Shown piece by piece: positions 33,613-42,893 of a stretch of 64,000 nt of DNA (the stretch's first letter is position 1; the number at the start of each line of letters is the position of its first letter). The translations under genes were made by a program, and so were the position numbers. The stretch is from Myxococcales bacterium 68-20 (GTDB lineage: Bacteria; Myxococcota_A; Polyangia; Polyangiales; Polyangiaceae), in contig MKVQ01000015.1 of NCBI GenBank assembly GCA_001899635.1, forward strand, positions 21,223 to 85,222, written 5' to 3'. The notes under the pieces were generated by a model. That model made no database searches and had not been told where the DNA came from. It worked only from the letters and a program-made list of their open reading frames with translations.

Positions 33613-35901
33613 ATGCACGATCGCGTCGGCGTGTCATCGCCTCCCTGGCCCGAGGTCGTGTGGGACGCGCCCATGCTCCGCGGCCTCGACACGCGTGCGC
33701 GTCAAGAGATCGAGGCCGCGGGGAGCGTTCGCGTGCTCCGTGCGGGAGAGGTCCTCTTCGAGCGGGGAGACCCCGCCGATGCCCTTCACGTCGTCGCCTC
33801 CGGCGCCGTCACGCTCTCGGGCGTCCGTCGAGGAGAGGCAGAGCCGGTCGTGATCCGGCGCGCTCGAAGGGGTGACGTCCTCGGCGAGGAGGCTACCGTC
33901 GCCGCGTTCTCGACCCGGCAGCTCGAGGCACGCTGCGAGGAGGACGCGCTCGTCGCCGAGGTCCCGCTCGTCGTCCTGAAGCGCGCGGCGTCGCGGGCCG
34001 GAGGCGCGGAGCTGATGGCGAAGGTCGAACGCGCGCTCCGTCGTGCGGCCACGCTCGATCTCCTCCGCACGACGAGCTTCACGCGCGGCCTTCCCGACAG
34101 CGACCTCGACGAGCTGCTCGACGCCGCACGTCACGTCCACGTCGCGCGCGGAGAACACGTCTACCGCGAGGGCGACGTCGCCACCGAGGCGTTCCTCGTC
34201 GCGGACGGGCTCCTCCAGGCGCAGACCACCGACGATGGGAAGCCGCGCGTCGAGGCGTACCTCGGACGCGGCGATCTGTTCGGCGACGAGGAGCTCGTCG
34301 AGCTGGAGCCGCGGCGAGTCGCGGTCGTGGCGGGCGGGCCCGCGTGGCTCGTCGCCATCCCGCGCGCCGTCTTCGTCGTCGTGGCGCGGCGAAACGCTGG
34401 TCGGATCGACGCCGCGCGCCGCCTCCTTCGTTCTAGCGCGGTCGCGGACCAGCGCCTTCGCCCGGACGCGCAGACGACGGCGCACGTGTTCCGCGATCTC
34501 TACCGGATGCGGGTCGCGCGCTCGCTCCTCGTGATCGATCAAGACGCGTGTATTCGCTGCGGTCATTGCGCATGGAGCTGCGCCGACGTCCACGACGACG
34601 GCGTGAGCCGGCTCGTCCGGCGTGGAGACAAGATCGTCGTCCGTGACGGCAGCGCTCCGGACGACGGGACGAACGCGAGCACGGCGCCGCTCCTCGTCCC
34701 GAACAGCTGCCAGCACTGCAAGAACCCGAGCTGCATGATCGACTGCCCGACGGGCGCGATCGGTCGCGACGCTCGCGGCGAGGTCTTCATTCGCGAGGAC
34801 CTGTGCACGGGCTGCGGGAGCTGCGCGAAGGCCTGTCCGTGGGACAACATCCAGATGGCGCCGCGCCGCGATCGTGCCGCGTACCCGGCGGTCGCGGTGA
34901 AGTGCGACCTGTGCAAGGGCAACGACGGCGGACCGGCGTGCGTCGCGTCCTGCCCGACGCAGGCGATCGCCCGGATCGATCCGAACGTGGCGCTCGTCGA
35001 GCTGAGGATCCCGGGCAAGCCTCGCAAGAGCGCCTCCACACAGTCGATCTTCCCGCCGCGCGCGCCCGCATGGCCGTGGGCGCTGGGCAGCGGTCTCGCC
35101 GGGATCGGTCTCGCGGCTGTCCCGCTCGGGCGATGGACGAGCGGCGTCCTCTCGGGTCTGCTGGTCGCGGTGCTCGTGGCCTATTCGCTCGGCAAGCGCG
35201 TGCGCGGGCCGATCGCGAGGCTCCGCGGTCGTGCGCCGGTCGCGCGATGGCTCTACATCGGCCACCTCTCCGTCGGAGCGTTCGCCTGCGGTATCGTCGC
35301 GGTGCACGCGGCGGGGCGCGCGCCGTCGAGCGCGGCCGGCGCGCTGTCGATCGCGATGGGGCTCGCCGTCATCACCGGAGCGATCGGGGCGGCGATCTCG
35401 GCGATCGTGCCGCGTGCGCTTTCGCGGGTGGAGCGGAAGAGCGTGCTGCCCGAGGAGCTGGCGGCGCGGCCGAAGGAGATCGACGAGAAGGTCTTCGCGA
35501 CCCTCTCGGGCAAGAGCGAGCTCGTGAAGACGCTCTTCGTGAAGGCGCTCCGCCCGTACCGGCGCTCGGCGCTCGGGCCCGCGGCGCTGGTCCTCTCGCG
35601 TCGCACGCTTCGTGACGAGGAGAAGGCGGTCCGTGCGCGCATCGATGCGCTCACCGGTGGAAAGAAGGGCGAGGCGCTCGCGGGCATCGACGACCTCGTG
35701 CGCCTCGTGGTCGAGCATCGCGCCGTCCGCGCACAGCGAGCGCTCACGTGGACACTGCGCGGATGGATCGTGCCGCATCTCGCGGCGACGGCGGCGGTGG
35801 TCGTCCTCCTCGCGCTCCACGTCATCGGGGTGAGCCGGTCGGCGCTCGCGCAGCGCGCGCCGGAGCCGACGCGTGCGGTGACCAGCGAGGCACGGCGATG
35901 A
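33613..35901 (+). CDS. Dual cNMP-binding-like, four-[4Fe-4S] membrane protein with HX13H helices
   Basis: The product has 762 residues and starts 2 bases after the cytochrome gene. Residues about 20-140 and 145-270 are two Crp/cNMP-type beta-barrels (AGEVLFERGDPADALHVV, RGEHVYREGDVATEAFLV). Residues 313-450 hold four clusters as in DmsB/PsrB-type electron-transfer subunits: CIRCGHC (313), CQHCKNPSCMIDCP (366), CTGCGSCAKACP (398) and CDLC (431). About five helices follow. Two carry His pairs exactly 13 residues apart (551/565 and 722/736), the pattern that holds bis-His haem b in ferric-reductase/NOX membrane domains. It probably links membrane haem to cytosolic Fe-S. The stop overlaps the next start by 4 bases. 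Confidence 0.92.
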   Translation: MHDRVGVSSPPWPEVVWDAPMLRGLDTRARQEIEAAGSVRVLRAGEVLFERGDPADALHVVASGAVTLSGVRRGEAEPVVIRRARRGDVLGEEATVAAFSTRQLEARCEEDALVAEVPLVVLKRAASRAGGAELMAKVERALRRAATLDLLRTTSFTRGLPDSDLDELLDAARHVHVARGEHVYREGDVATEAFLVADGLLQAQTTDDGKPRVEAYLGRGDLFGDEELVELEPRRVAVVAGGPAWLVAIPRAVFVVVARRNAGRIDAARRLLRSSAVADQRLRPDAQTTAHVFRDLYRMRVARSLLVIDQDACIRCGHCAWSCADVHDDGVSRLVRRGDKIVVRDGSAPDDGTNASTAPLLVPNSCQHCKNPSCMIDCPTGAIGRDARGEVFIREDLCTGCGSCAKACPWDNIQMAPRRDRAAYPAVAVKCDLCKGNDGGPACVASCPTQAIARIDPNVALVELRIPGKPRKSASTQSIFPPRAPAWPWALGSGLAGIGLAAVPLGRWTSGVLSGLLVAVLVAYSLGKRVRGPIARLRGRAPVARWLYIGHLSVGAFACGIVAVHAAGRAPSSAAGALSIAMGLAVITGAIGAAISAIVPRALSRVERKSVLPEELAARPKEIDEKVFATLSGKSELVKTLFVKALRPYRRSALGPAALVLSRRTLRDEEKAVRARIDALTGGKKGEALAGIDDLVRLVVEHRAVRAQRALTWTLRGWIVPHLAATAAVVVLLALHVIGVSRSALAQRAPEPTRAVTSEARR

Positions 35902-38069
35902 GCGATCGCGCGCGGGCGAAGGCTCCGAAGGCGGTCCGCACGAGCGACGTCGCTCGGGTGCGCACGCTGGCGCTCGCCGCGGCCGGCGCCGCGGCCGGGG
36001 TCGCGATCGCCGTCGCCGTCGACCGGACACCGCTCGGGACCGAGCGGCCAATCGCGCGGCCGCACGCGAAGGTGGCGTGTGGGGCGTGTCATGCGGAGAC
36101 GTCGACGTCGGTGGCTTCGCTTGCGCCGGAGCCACCGCATCATGTCGCCGCCGCGTGCAAGAGCTGCCACGGCGGCTCGCATGTCTCCACACGTGCGGCT
36201 CACCGGAGCCTCGCCGCGAAGGGCGAGCTCACGTGCGCGACATGCCACGCGCAACATGCGGGTGGGCAGGGCGTGACGTTCGAATCGGATCGCGTCGTCC
36301 GCTGGGGGGCGGGGAGCGAGGTGGCAGTCGGCCCTCCACGCGGGGGCGCGCCGGGCTCGGGCGCGCTTGCGAACGGAACGACGGTGCCGCTCGTATCGCT
36401 CGCGGCCTGCGCGAAGTGCCACGACCCGTCACGAGCGGCCGATCCGATCTCGGCCTGCGTCCCGGCGAAGACGCGAGCGGACGCGGACGCGCTGCTCCGG
36501 AACACGCCGTCGCAGTGCTTCGACGAGCACACTCGCCTCGATGACCTGCGCGGGCCGGCTGCCGGTGGGGAGAGGCGCGCGGGGCCGAGCGCGCCGGTGT
36601 GCGCATCGCAACACGGCGGTGCGCGCTTCGTCGCGTGGGAGGCGGCGCGCGAGATCGGCGCCACCACGGCTTGGGTCGCGTCCGAGAAACCCGACGCCCT
36701 TCCCTGGACGCCCGCCGCGGGCGCGGTCGCGGGCGCGCTGGTGCTCGCCGCCGGCGCAGCGGCCGCCGATCGCCGGAGAAGGCGCTCCGCCGAGAAGCCG
36801 AGGTCACCGGCGCCCGTCGTGCCTGCTCCGCGGAAGCGGCTGCCGATGATCGATCCGACGACGTGCCTCGGCTGCTACGCGTGCGTCGATGCGTGTCCCT
36901 TCGACGTCCTCACGATCGACAAGTACGTCGCCGTCGTGGCGCGGCCGGAGGAGTGTTGCGGCGTCGTCCTCTGCGAGCAAGTTTGTCCGAACGGTAGCCT
37001 CCGTGTCGAGGACGGCGAGCCGATCGTCGATCGCCCGGCGACCGACGAGCACCTCGAGAGCCGCGATGTGCCCGGCCTCTTCCTCGCGGGTGACCTCACG
37101 GGCCTTCCGCTCATCAAGAACGCGATCAACCAGGGCGCGCGCGCGGTCGATCGGATCGCGGCGACGCTTCCGCGCCGCCGGACCGAGCCGATCGACCTCG
37201 TCGTCATCGGCGCCGGGCCGGCCGGTCTGAGCGCGGCGCTCCGTGCCAAGGAGAAGGGCCTCTCGTGCGTGGTCGTCGAGCAGGCCACGGTCGCCGCGAG
37301 CATCAAGAGCTTTCCTCGCGACAAGATCGTCCACGACCCTCCGCTCGATCTCCCGGTGGAGGGGGAGCTCTGGCTCGAGCAGGCGACGAAGGAGGAGCTC
37401 CTCGCGCAGTGGACGCGCATCGTCCGCGCGCGCGGGCTCGACGTGCGCGAGGGACACCGCGTGGTCGACCTCGCGAAGACCGGGGACGGCTTCGTCGTGA
37501 CGACGGAGCGGGGGGACGAGGCCTCCGCGGAGACGAGCCATCGCGAGATTCGCGCGGCGCGCGTGGTGCTCGCGATCGGTCGGCGCGGTACGCCGCGGCG
37601 ACTCGATCTCGAGATCGAGCGCGGGGCCGAGGACCGACTCGCCTACGCGCTCGCCGATGCGCGCAGCTTCGCGGGAAAGCGCGTCGTCGTCGTCGGCCTC
37701 GGGGACAGCGCGATGGAGGCGGCGCTCGCCCTCGCCCGGCAGCCGGGGACCTCCGTCACGATCTCGTACCGAGGGACGCGCTTCGCTCGTGGGAAGGCGA
37801 AGAACGTCGCCGAGCTCGAGAGCCTCATCACCCAGAAGAAGCTGAAGGTCTTCTTCGAGACGGTTCCGGTCGCGATGACGAAGTCCAGCGTGACCCTCGC
37901 CGGTACCGGGCCGCATGCAGGCCGTCGCAGCCTCGGCGCCGACGCGATGCTCGTGCTCATCGGCGGGGTACCGGCCTGGGACCTGCTGACGCGCGCCGGC
38001 ATCCGGCGTCCGAGCGTGGAGCGTGCTCCGTCGCCCTTCGCGCCCGATCTCACGGCCGACGAGGGATGA
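35898..38069 (+). CDS. Four-haem cytochrome c - ferredoxin - permuted flavoprotein fusion
   Basis: The product has 723 residues from the overlapping ATG. A helix near 18-41 and another near 275-295 bracket an exported segment with CXXCH at 61, 87, 113 and 171. After the second helix an Arg-rich stop-transfer is followed by two cluster motifs: CLGCYACVDACP (323) and CCGVVLCEQVCP. Then comes a TrxR-like FAD/NAD(P) domain in permuted order. The usual C-terminal motif (LFLAGDLTG, Gly398-Asp399, then NAINQGARAVDRI) precedes the FAD site GAGPAGLSAA (438) and the pyridine-nucleotide site GLGDSAME (600). The redox CXXC of thioredoxin reductase is absent. It would pass electrons between NAD(P)H and periplasmic haems. 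Confidence 0.92.
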   Translation: MSDRARAKAPKAVRTSDVARVRTLALAAAGAAAGVAIAVAVDRTPLGTERPIARPHAKVACGACHAETSTSVASLAPEPPHHVAAACKSCHGGSHVSTRAAHRSLAAKGELTCATCHAQHAGGQGVTFESDRVVRWGAGSEVAVGPPRGGAPGSGALANGTTVPLVSLAACAKCHDPSRAADPISACVPAKTRADADALLRNTPSQCFDEHTRLDDLRGPAAGGERRAGPSAPVCASQHGGARFVAWEAAREIGATTAWVASEKPDALPWTPAAGAVAGALVLAAGAAAADRRRRRSAEKPRSPAPVVPAPRKRLPMIDPTTCLGCYACVDACPFDVLTIDKYVAVVARPEECCGVVLCEQVCPNGSLRVEDGEPIVDRPATDEHLESRDVPGLFLAGDLTGLPLIKNAINQGARAVDRIAATLPRRRTEPIDLVVIGAGPAGLSAALRAKEKGLSCVVVEQATVAASIKSFPRDKIVHDPPLDLPVEGELWLEQATKEELLAQWTRIVRARGLDVREGHRVVDLAKTGDGFVVTTERGDEASAETSHREIRAARVVLAIGRRGTPRRLDLEIERGAEDRLAYALADARSFAGKRVVVVGLGDSAMEAALALARQPGTSVTISYRGTRFARGKAKNVAELESLITQKKLKVFFETVPVAMTKSSVTLAGTGPHAGRRSLGADAMLVLIGGVPAWDLLTRAGIRRPSVERAPSPFAPDLTADEG

Positions 38070-38488
38070 CGTTCGACGCCGACCTCGACGAGCGGGCAGG
38101 CGTCGACGTGCATCCGGCTGGGGTCGGCCCAAGCCGCTCGTGGTCTGCCGTGTCACACTCCCTACGGAGGCGCGGTCGAATGATCCTCGTGTCGACAGCC
38201 GCGGACTGGCTCGCTCCCGACGCGCTGGTGGTCGGCTACCTGACGATCCGCAACGACGGGCTCGCCTTCCAGACCGTCGTTCCGAACTCGGCGCGAGCGT
38301 TCGATGTCGGAATCGAGCGGATCGAGCGCTTCGACTTGCCGAGCTCGAGGGTCGGCACGTCGAGCGCGATCGAGATCGTCGTCCGCGGCGGTGCCCCGCT
38401 CCTGTTCCTCGTCCCCGACCGGAGGGTGTGCGCGCTTGCGCTCGAGCAAGCGATCGGGCTCTCTGCCGCGCGCGGCGTCTATCGCTGA
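38066..38488 (+). CDS. Small soluble protein closing the redox operon
   Basis: An ATG overlapping the previous stop by 4 bases gives 140 residues; a later ATG at 38180 would give 102. The C-terminal 100 residues are beta-rich (DALVVGYLTIRNDGLAFQTV, AIEIVVRGGAPLLFLVPD) and end in a helix (VCALALEQAIGLSAA). That order of strands plus a C-terminal helix resembles a PH/GRAM-like fold; this is inference from pattern only. The coupling argues that it belongs to the electron-transfer system, perhaps as an adaptor. No Cys or haem motif is present. Confidence 0.65.
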   Translation: MTFDADLDERAGVDVHPAGVGPSRSWSAVSHSLRRRGRMILVSTAADWLAPDALVVGYLTIRNDGLAFQTVVPNSARAFDVGIERIERFDLPSSRVGTSSAIEIVVRGGAPLLFLVPDRRVCALALEQAIGLSAARGVYR

Positions 38489-38622
38489 GTCGGGGAGCGA
38501 TCGGCCGGCGCGGCGGCGAGCGGCGCCGGCCGTAAGCAGGCTCGCACTCGGATCGTTGGAGGCAGGCGTGGTCGGAGACCCTTTTTCGGGTTGACGCGTA
38601 CAAGGACGCCGGAGCCCTCGCC

Positions 38623-40188
38623 ATGAAGCTGAAAACCACCGCCATCCTCGCTGCTTGCGGCGTCTTTCTCTCCGCGGCCGGGGCCTTTGCGATCCCGGTC
38701 GGCCCGTCTGGCACCGTCACGGCGGACCCCTCGGCGACGAACGCGATCAAGGCCGCCGGGGGCGAGGGCTGGGAGAGCGGCGCGCGGATCACGGCCGGAG
38801 ACACGCTCCTCGTCGATGCACGGCTCGGGCACGCGTCGGTATCGAAGTCCTCCAGCGGAGAGACCTATCTCTTCGCGCAGGTCACGGCCTCGGACGCCAC
38901 GGTCTCGTCCTCGCCCTCGCCCATCGCGCCGATGAACCTCGCGGTCGTCATCGATCGATCCGGGTCGATGAAGGGCGAGCGCATCGCCAACGCGATGAAC
39001 GCCGCCGTGGCGGCGCTCGAGCGGATGCGCGACGGCGACAGCATCGCCGTGGTCAGCTTCGACACCGCGGCCCAGGTCGTCGTCCCGCCGACACGGGTGA
39101 GCGCCGGCAACCGCTCCGCGATCGAATCGGCGATCCGCTCGATTCGTCTCGGCGGCGACACCTGCATCTCGTGCGGCCTCGAGGAGGGAATGCAGCAGCT
39201 CGCGCTCACGAGCCTCGGCGGCGATCGGATCAATCGGATGATCCTCCTGTCCGACGGCGCCACCAACGCCGGCGTGCGCGACATCGGGGGGCTTCGTTCG
39301 ATGGCGGGGCGCATGTTCGGTCGCGGCGTCACGATCTCGACCATCGGCGTCGACGTGGACTTCGACGAGAAGATCATGGCCGCGATCGCGAGCGAGGCGA
39401 ACGGTCGTCACTACTTCGTGGCGAACGCGTCGGGCCTGCCGGCGGTCTTCGGTCAGGAGTTCGACGACCTCCTCGCGTCGGTCGCCAAGGAGACGGAGCT
39501 CGCGATCGAGCTCGCCCCCGGCGTCGAGGCCGTCGAGGTCTTCGATCGGAGCTTCCGCCGCGAGGGGAACAAGCTGATCGTCCCGTTCGGTACATTCAGC
39601 TCGAAGCAGGAGAAGACGGTGCTCGTGAGGCTCCGCGTGCCGACGGACCGCGACGGGGATCAGCCCGTGGCCGATCTGAAGCTCGCGTTTCGCGACCTCG
39701 TGAAGAAGACCGACGGTGCCTGCAACGGCTCGCTCGCCGTCGCCGTGAAGAGCGACGGTTCGGAGCAGAAGGACCTCGATCCGTTCGTCGCGGCGCGCCT
39801 CGAGCGGAGCCGCACGGCGCAGACGCTCACCGAGGCGAACAAGCTCTTCGAGGCCGGCCGCATCGGAGAAGCACGCGCGAAGCTCGCTGCTCGCAAGACG
39901 GACCTGGACAAGAGCAAGTCGAGCGCGCTCGCCCTCGCGGCCGCGGCGCCGAGCGCGGCTCCGCGCCGACCCGCACGCGCCCTCGACCGCGACTTCGCCG
40001 ACCAGGCCGCTGCCGTCGAGGAGGCCGAGCAGCACTTCGCGCCGGCGCCCGTCGCGGCGGCGCGCCCTGCGAGCCCGGGCGCGCTCGGCGGCGGCGGGTT
40101 CGCGCAGCCTCCGCCCGCGCAGACCTCACGCGAAGGCAAGGCGCAGGTCCGCGCCAACCAGGAGAAGGCTTCGAGCTTCGGCTTCTGA
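38623..40188 (+). CDS. Secreted VWA-domain protein
   Basis: The 521-residue product has a signal peptide (MKLKTTAILAACGVFLSAAGAFA). A von Willebrand A domain spans about 104-285 with an intact MIDAS: Asp111-Ser113-Ser115 in VVIDRSGSMKG, the Thr in RLGGDTCISCG and the Asp of LLSDGATNAG. VWA domains bind proteins through a metal ion. Residues about 300-380 form a beta domain (VIT-like partner, inferred). A helical segment with ANKLFEAGRIGEARAKL follows, then an Ala/Pro-rich tail ending ASSFGF. A promoter of its own is likely, because 134 bases separate it from the redox operon. It is probably periplasmic or surface-located; partner unknown. Confidence 0.88.
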   Translation: MKLKTTAILAACGVFLSAAGAFAIPVGPSGTVTADPSATNAIKAAGGEGWESGARITAGDTLLVDARLGHASVSKSSSGETYLFAQVTASDATVSSSPSPIAPMNLAVVIDRSGSMKGERIANAMNAAVAALERMRDGDSIAVVSFDTAAQVVVPPTRVSAGNRSAIESAIRSIRLGGDTCISCGLEEGMQQLALTSLGGDRINRMILLSDGATNAGVRDIGGLRSMAGRMFGRGVTISTIGVDVDFDEKIMAAIASEANGRHYFVANASGLPAVFGQEFDDLLASVAKETELAIELAPGVEAVEVFDRSFRREGNKLIVPFGTFSSKQEKTVLVRLRVPTDRDGDQPVADLKLAFRDLVKKTDGACNGSLAVAVKSDGSEQKDLDPFVAARLERSRTAQTLTEANKLFEAGRIGEARAKLAARKTDLDKSKSSALALAAAAPSAAPRRPARALDRDFADQAAAVEEAEQHFAPAPVAAARPASPGALGGGGFAQPPPAQTSREGKAQVRANQEKASSFGF

Positions 40189-40621
40189 GCGGCTTCCAGC
40201 GGGCAGGACCCCGCCGGTGAAGGAATGCGCCGGGGGCGCGCAGAGCGGAGAACGCGTCGAGCTTCGGCGCGTCGCGCACCCGCGCGTCGGTTCGACGTGT
40301 CGACCTCACGCGCGAAGATCGGAAGCCACCGCGGCACGTCGCGGCACGCGCCGGTGACGTCGCGCTGCGCGAAGGCGAGCGGTGATCGCCTGCGCTCATC
40401 GGATGTCGTCGTGCTCGGACGCGCGGCGGCGTGTCCTTGGCGGAGTGCTCGCCGGGGGCGCCACAGCCTCGCGGCTTCGCCACACGCGGGCCGTGCCCGT
40501 CTGGCGCTCATCCGCGCCCTCCGTCCGCCCTTGGCGGCAGCGCTCTTCCGCGGTCCGCGACCCACGCGCGGATCCGCGCGGGCACCCGCTTCCGGCATCC
40601 CGAGTGCTTCACGGAACGCGC
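40189..40621. other. Intergenic gap with no supported gene
   Basis: The frame of the following protease gene is open back to 40382, but the extra residues are Arg/Ala/Ser-rich without homology-like features and would place the signal peptide internally. I see nothing else here apart from sequence that must include the protease promoter. Confidence 0.45.
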
Positions 40622-42133
40622 ATGAGCGCGGTGCAGTCCGGGTTGCGCGTGCGGGCCTGGATGCGCATGCCGGTGCTCGCGCGTCGCGTGGCAATGCCCC
40701 TGCTCGCGCTGGCGACCTCCACTTGCTACCGCCCCGCCACGCAAGCGGGGCAGCATGGGAGCTGGACCTACGAGGTCGAAGCGCCTGCGTTCGGGTCGCG
40801 GCTCGTGACCGTCGAGGCGACATTCGAAGGGGCGCGGACCGAGCGCATCGGAATCCCGCGCGACTCGGTGCCTTGGGTCAGGGACATGAAGGTCCGCTCT
40901 GGCGACTCGTGGCGGACGGTCGAGCGGCGCGGCAACGAGTGGTTCGACCGCTCGTGCAATTGGCGCTGCACCGTCCGATACCAGATCGACCTCGGGGAGC
41001 TCGCCAACGCGTGCGGAGACGAGGTCGACTGCGCACGTCGCGTCGGCGCCGCGACCCTCTCGCCCGCGCTCGCGTGGCTCGTGCATCCCGTGCCGCGCAC
41101 CGATGTGCCCGTGAAGGTGCGCGTCCACACGACGGACAGCGCGCAGTTCGCCACGGGGATGAGCGTCGCCGACCCCGAGAGCAGGACGTTCACGTTCCGC
41201 TCGTTCGATCTCGACGAGGGCAGCTTCACGGCGTTCGGACCGATGCGCCGGTTCCGCGTCGACGTGCCGGGCAAGGGCTCGAGGACGGCGCGCATCGACG
41301 TCGCCGTTCTCGGCGACGCTCGATACGCGATGCCCGACGCGACGATCCAGTCGTGGGTCGAGGACGCGGCGAACGCCACGGTTCCGCTCTTCGGTCGCTT
41401 CCCTGTGGATCGAACGACGCTCTTCGTCGTGCCCGCGAAGGGCGAGGAGGAGGTGATCTTCGGCAAGGTCCTCTCCCTCGCCGGCGCTTCGGTCGTGCTC
41501 GTAGTCGGCGACCAGATGCAGCCCGAGGCTCGGCAGAAGGACTGGGTGCTCGTCCACGAGCTGTTCCACCTCGGCTTCCCGACGTTTCGCGGGGAGGGGC
41601 GCTGGCTCGGCGAGGGGCTCGCGACGTACTACGAGCCGCTCCTCCGTGCGCGTGCGGGCTGGACGACCGAGTCCGACGTGTTTCGTCAGTTCGCTCGAAA
41701 CATGCCGCGAGGGCAGGGGCCGCGCGGCTCGAACGCCGGCGGCCTGGCCGCGCGCGACGACCTCGACACGATCTACTGGGGCGGCGCCCTCTTCTGTCTC
41801 GCGGCCGACGTGCGGATCCGAGAGGAGACGCGCGGGACGAAATCGCTCGACGACGTCCTCCGTGCAGCGCTCGAGCGCGGCGGAGACGCGACCCACGTCT
41901 GGACGGTCCGCGACGTGGTCAGTCTCGGTGATGCCGTCACGGGGACGAAGGTGCTCTCCCAGATGTACGAGCGCCACGCGGCGCGGGGCGAGCGCATCGA
42001 CCTCGACAGCTTGATGGTCGCGCTCGGGGTCGGGCCGGACGGCCGCGAGTCCGACGACTCACGCCCGCTCGCGTGGATCCGCCGCGCGATCATCGAAGGC
42101 CCGCGCCGCGATCCGGTCGCGCGTACGCCGTGA
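40622..42133 (+). CDS. Lipoprotein gluzincin-type metalloprotease (M1/M61-like)
   Basis: From ATG 40622 (503 residues; ATGs at 40661 and 40667 also possible) the sequence begins with a signal peptide ending LLALATSTC, so Cys near 34 is probably lipidated. A beta-rich N-terminal half follows. The zinc site is at about 312-331: HELFH, a 14-residue spacer, then GEGLATYYE, with the third ligand Glu331. The spacing matches peptidase MA/M61-like gluzincins rather than M1 aminopeptidases (18). The C-terminal half is helical. It probably cleaves peptides at the outer membrane or periplasm; substrate unknown. It is convergent with the small lipoprotein gene. Confidence 0.85.
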   Translation: MSAVQSGLRVRAWMRMPVLARRVAMPLLALATSTCYRPATQAGQHGSWTYEVEAPAFGSRLVTVEATFEGARTERIGIPRDSVPWVRDMKVRSGDSWRTVERRGNEWFDRSCNWRCTVRYQIDLGELANACGDEVDCARRVGAATLSPALAWLVHPVPRTDVPVKVRVHTTDSAQFATGMSVADPESRTFTFRSFDLDEGSFTAFGPMRRFRVDVPGKGSRTARIDVAVLGDARYAMPDATIQSWVEDAANATVPLFGRFPVDRTTLFVVPAKGEEEVIFGKVLSLAGASVVLVVGDQMQPEARQKDWVLVHELFHLGFPTFRGEGRWLGEGLATYYEPLLRARAGWTTESDVFRQFARNMPRGQGPRGSNAGGLAARDDLDTIYWGGALFCLAADVRIREETRGTKSLDDVLRAALERGGDATHVWTVRDVVSLGDAVTGTKVLSQMYERHAARGERIDLDSLMVALGVGPDGRESDDSRPLAWIRRAIIEGPRRDPVARTP

Positions 42134-42212
42134 GCTCGAGCAGACGGCTGACCGCGCGACGCGTTGCTCTGTACGGCCCGCTCGAGCCCATTGCAGCCGT
42201 GGCTGGCCGCGC

Positions 42213-42674
42213 TTACTCCTCGCAGTCCGGGAAGCCGGTCGCGGCCGAGAGAGAGCCGGGGCAGCTCACCCAACCGTCGACGCTCTGGAGTTGTGAGGTG
42301 ACGTACGCCTCGGGCGCGCCGCCGTCAGACTCGCGGCGGACGTAGCACCCGTGCATGTCGTCGCCGTCGCAGGCGTCGCCGGGCCCTGGGCAGCCGAGCG
42401 GGGTCGAGACGCGCTCCACGCACCTCTTCGCGAGGTCGACGCGTCGTCCGCTGAACGCCTCGCAACAGCCTTCACCGCACTCACCATTCGCGTCCAGCGC
42501 ACACGTGACGGGGGGAACGTCGCGCTTTGCGGACGCGTCCTTCTTCGCGGATGCGTCGCTCTCCGAGGACGCGTCCGGCGCGGATGCGGAGGACGCATCC
42601 GATTGCGTCTTCCCTGAGCACCCCCACACCACGAGCATGAGGGCGCTGACGCGGATCCGAGGCGGCTTCTTCAA
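42213..42674 (-). CDS. Small Cys-rich lipoprotein
   Basis: A TTG at 42674 with GGAG about eight bases upstream gives 153 residues with a compact signal sequence (KKPPRIRVSALMLVVWGC) and a lipidated Cys near 19. The frame is open another 101 residues upstream, but that part overlaps the divergent sigma54-activator leader and looks Arg/Ser-rich nonsense. The tether has repeated Ser/Asp/Ala/Lys units (SDASAKKDASAKRD). The mature domain holds about eleven Cys in close pairs (CALDANGECGEGCCEAF). Function unknown. Confidence 0.6.
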   Translation of the reverse strand: MKKPPRIRVSALMLVVWGCSGKTQSDASSASAPDASSESDASAKKDASAKRDVPPVTCALDANGECGEGCCEAFSGRRVDLAKRCVERVSTPLGCPGPGDACDGDDMHGCYVRRESDGGAPEAYVTSQLQSVDGWVSCPGSLSAATGFPDCEE

Positions 42675-42893
42675 GGCGGAGCTCCGTGGGCAGGGGGCGG
42701 AGTCGTGAGGCCCTAGCGCCGTGGCAGCACGGGTGACCACCGCGATCGACCGACGAGGTGCGCTCTCGAGCGCGACCGTAGCGGCACAACTCGACAGCTC
42801 GAACGTAGCCTCGCTTCTTCTCGGGAGAAAGCGTCTGAAGCTCGCGGGGCGACGGCGCGCACTTCCGTCCGGCTGTCGACTATCATCAGCGTC

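Noticed and set aside
30482-38069. Mtr/Omc-type outer-membrane electron conduit
   Set aside because: No beta-barrel porin gene and no outer-membrane lipoprotein cytochrome is present; the parts suggest inner-membrane transfer only.
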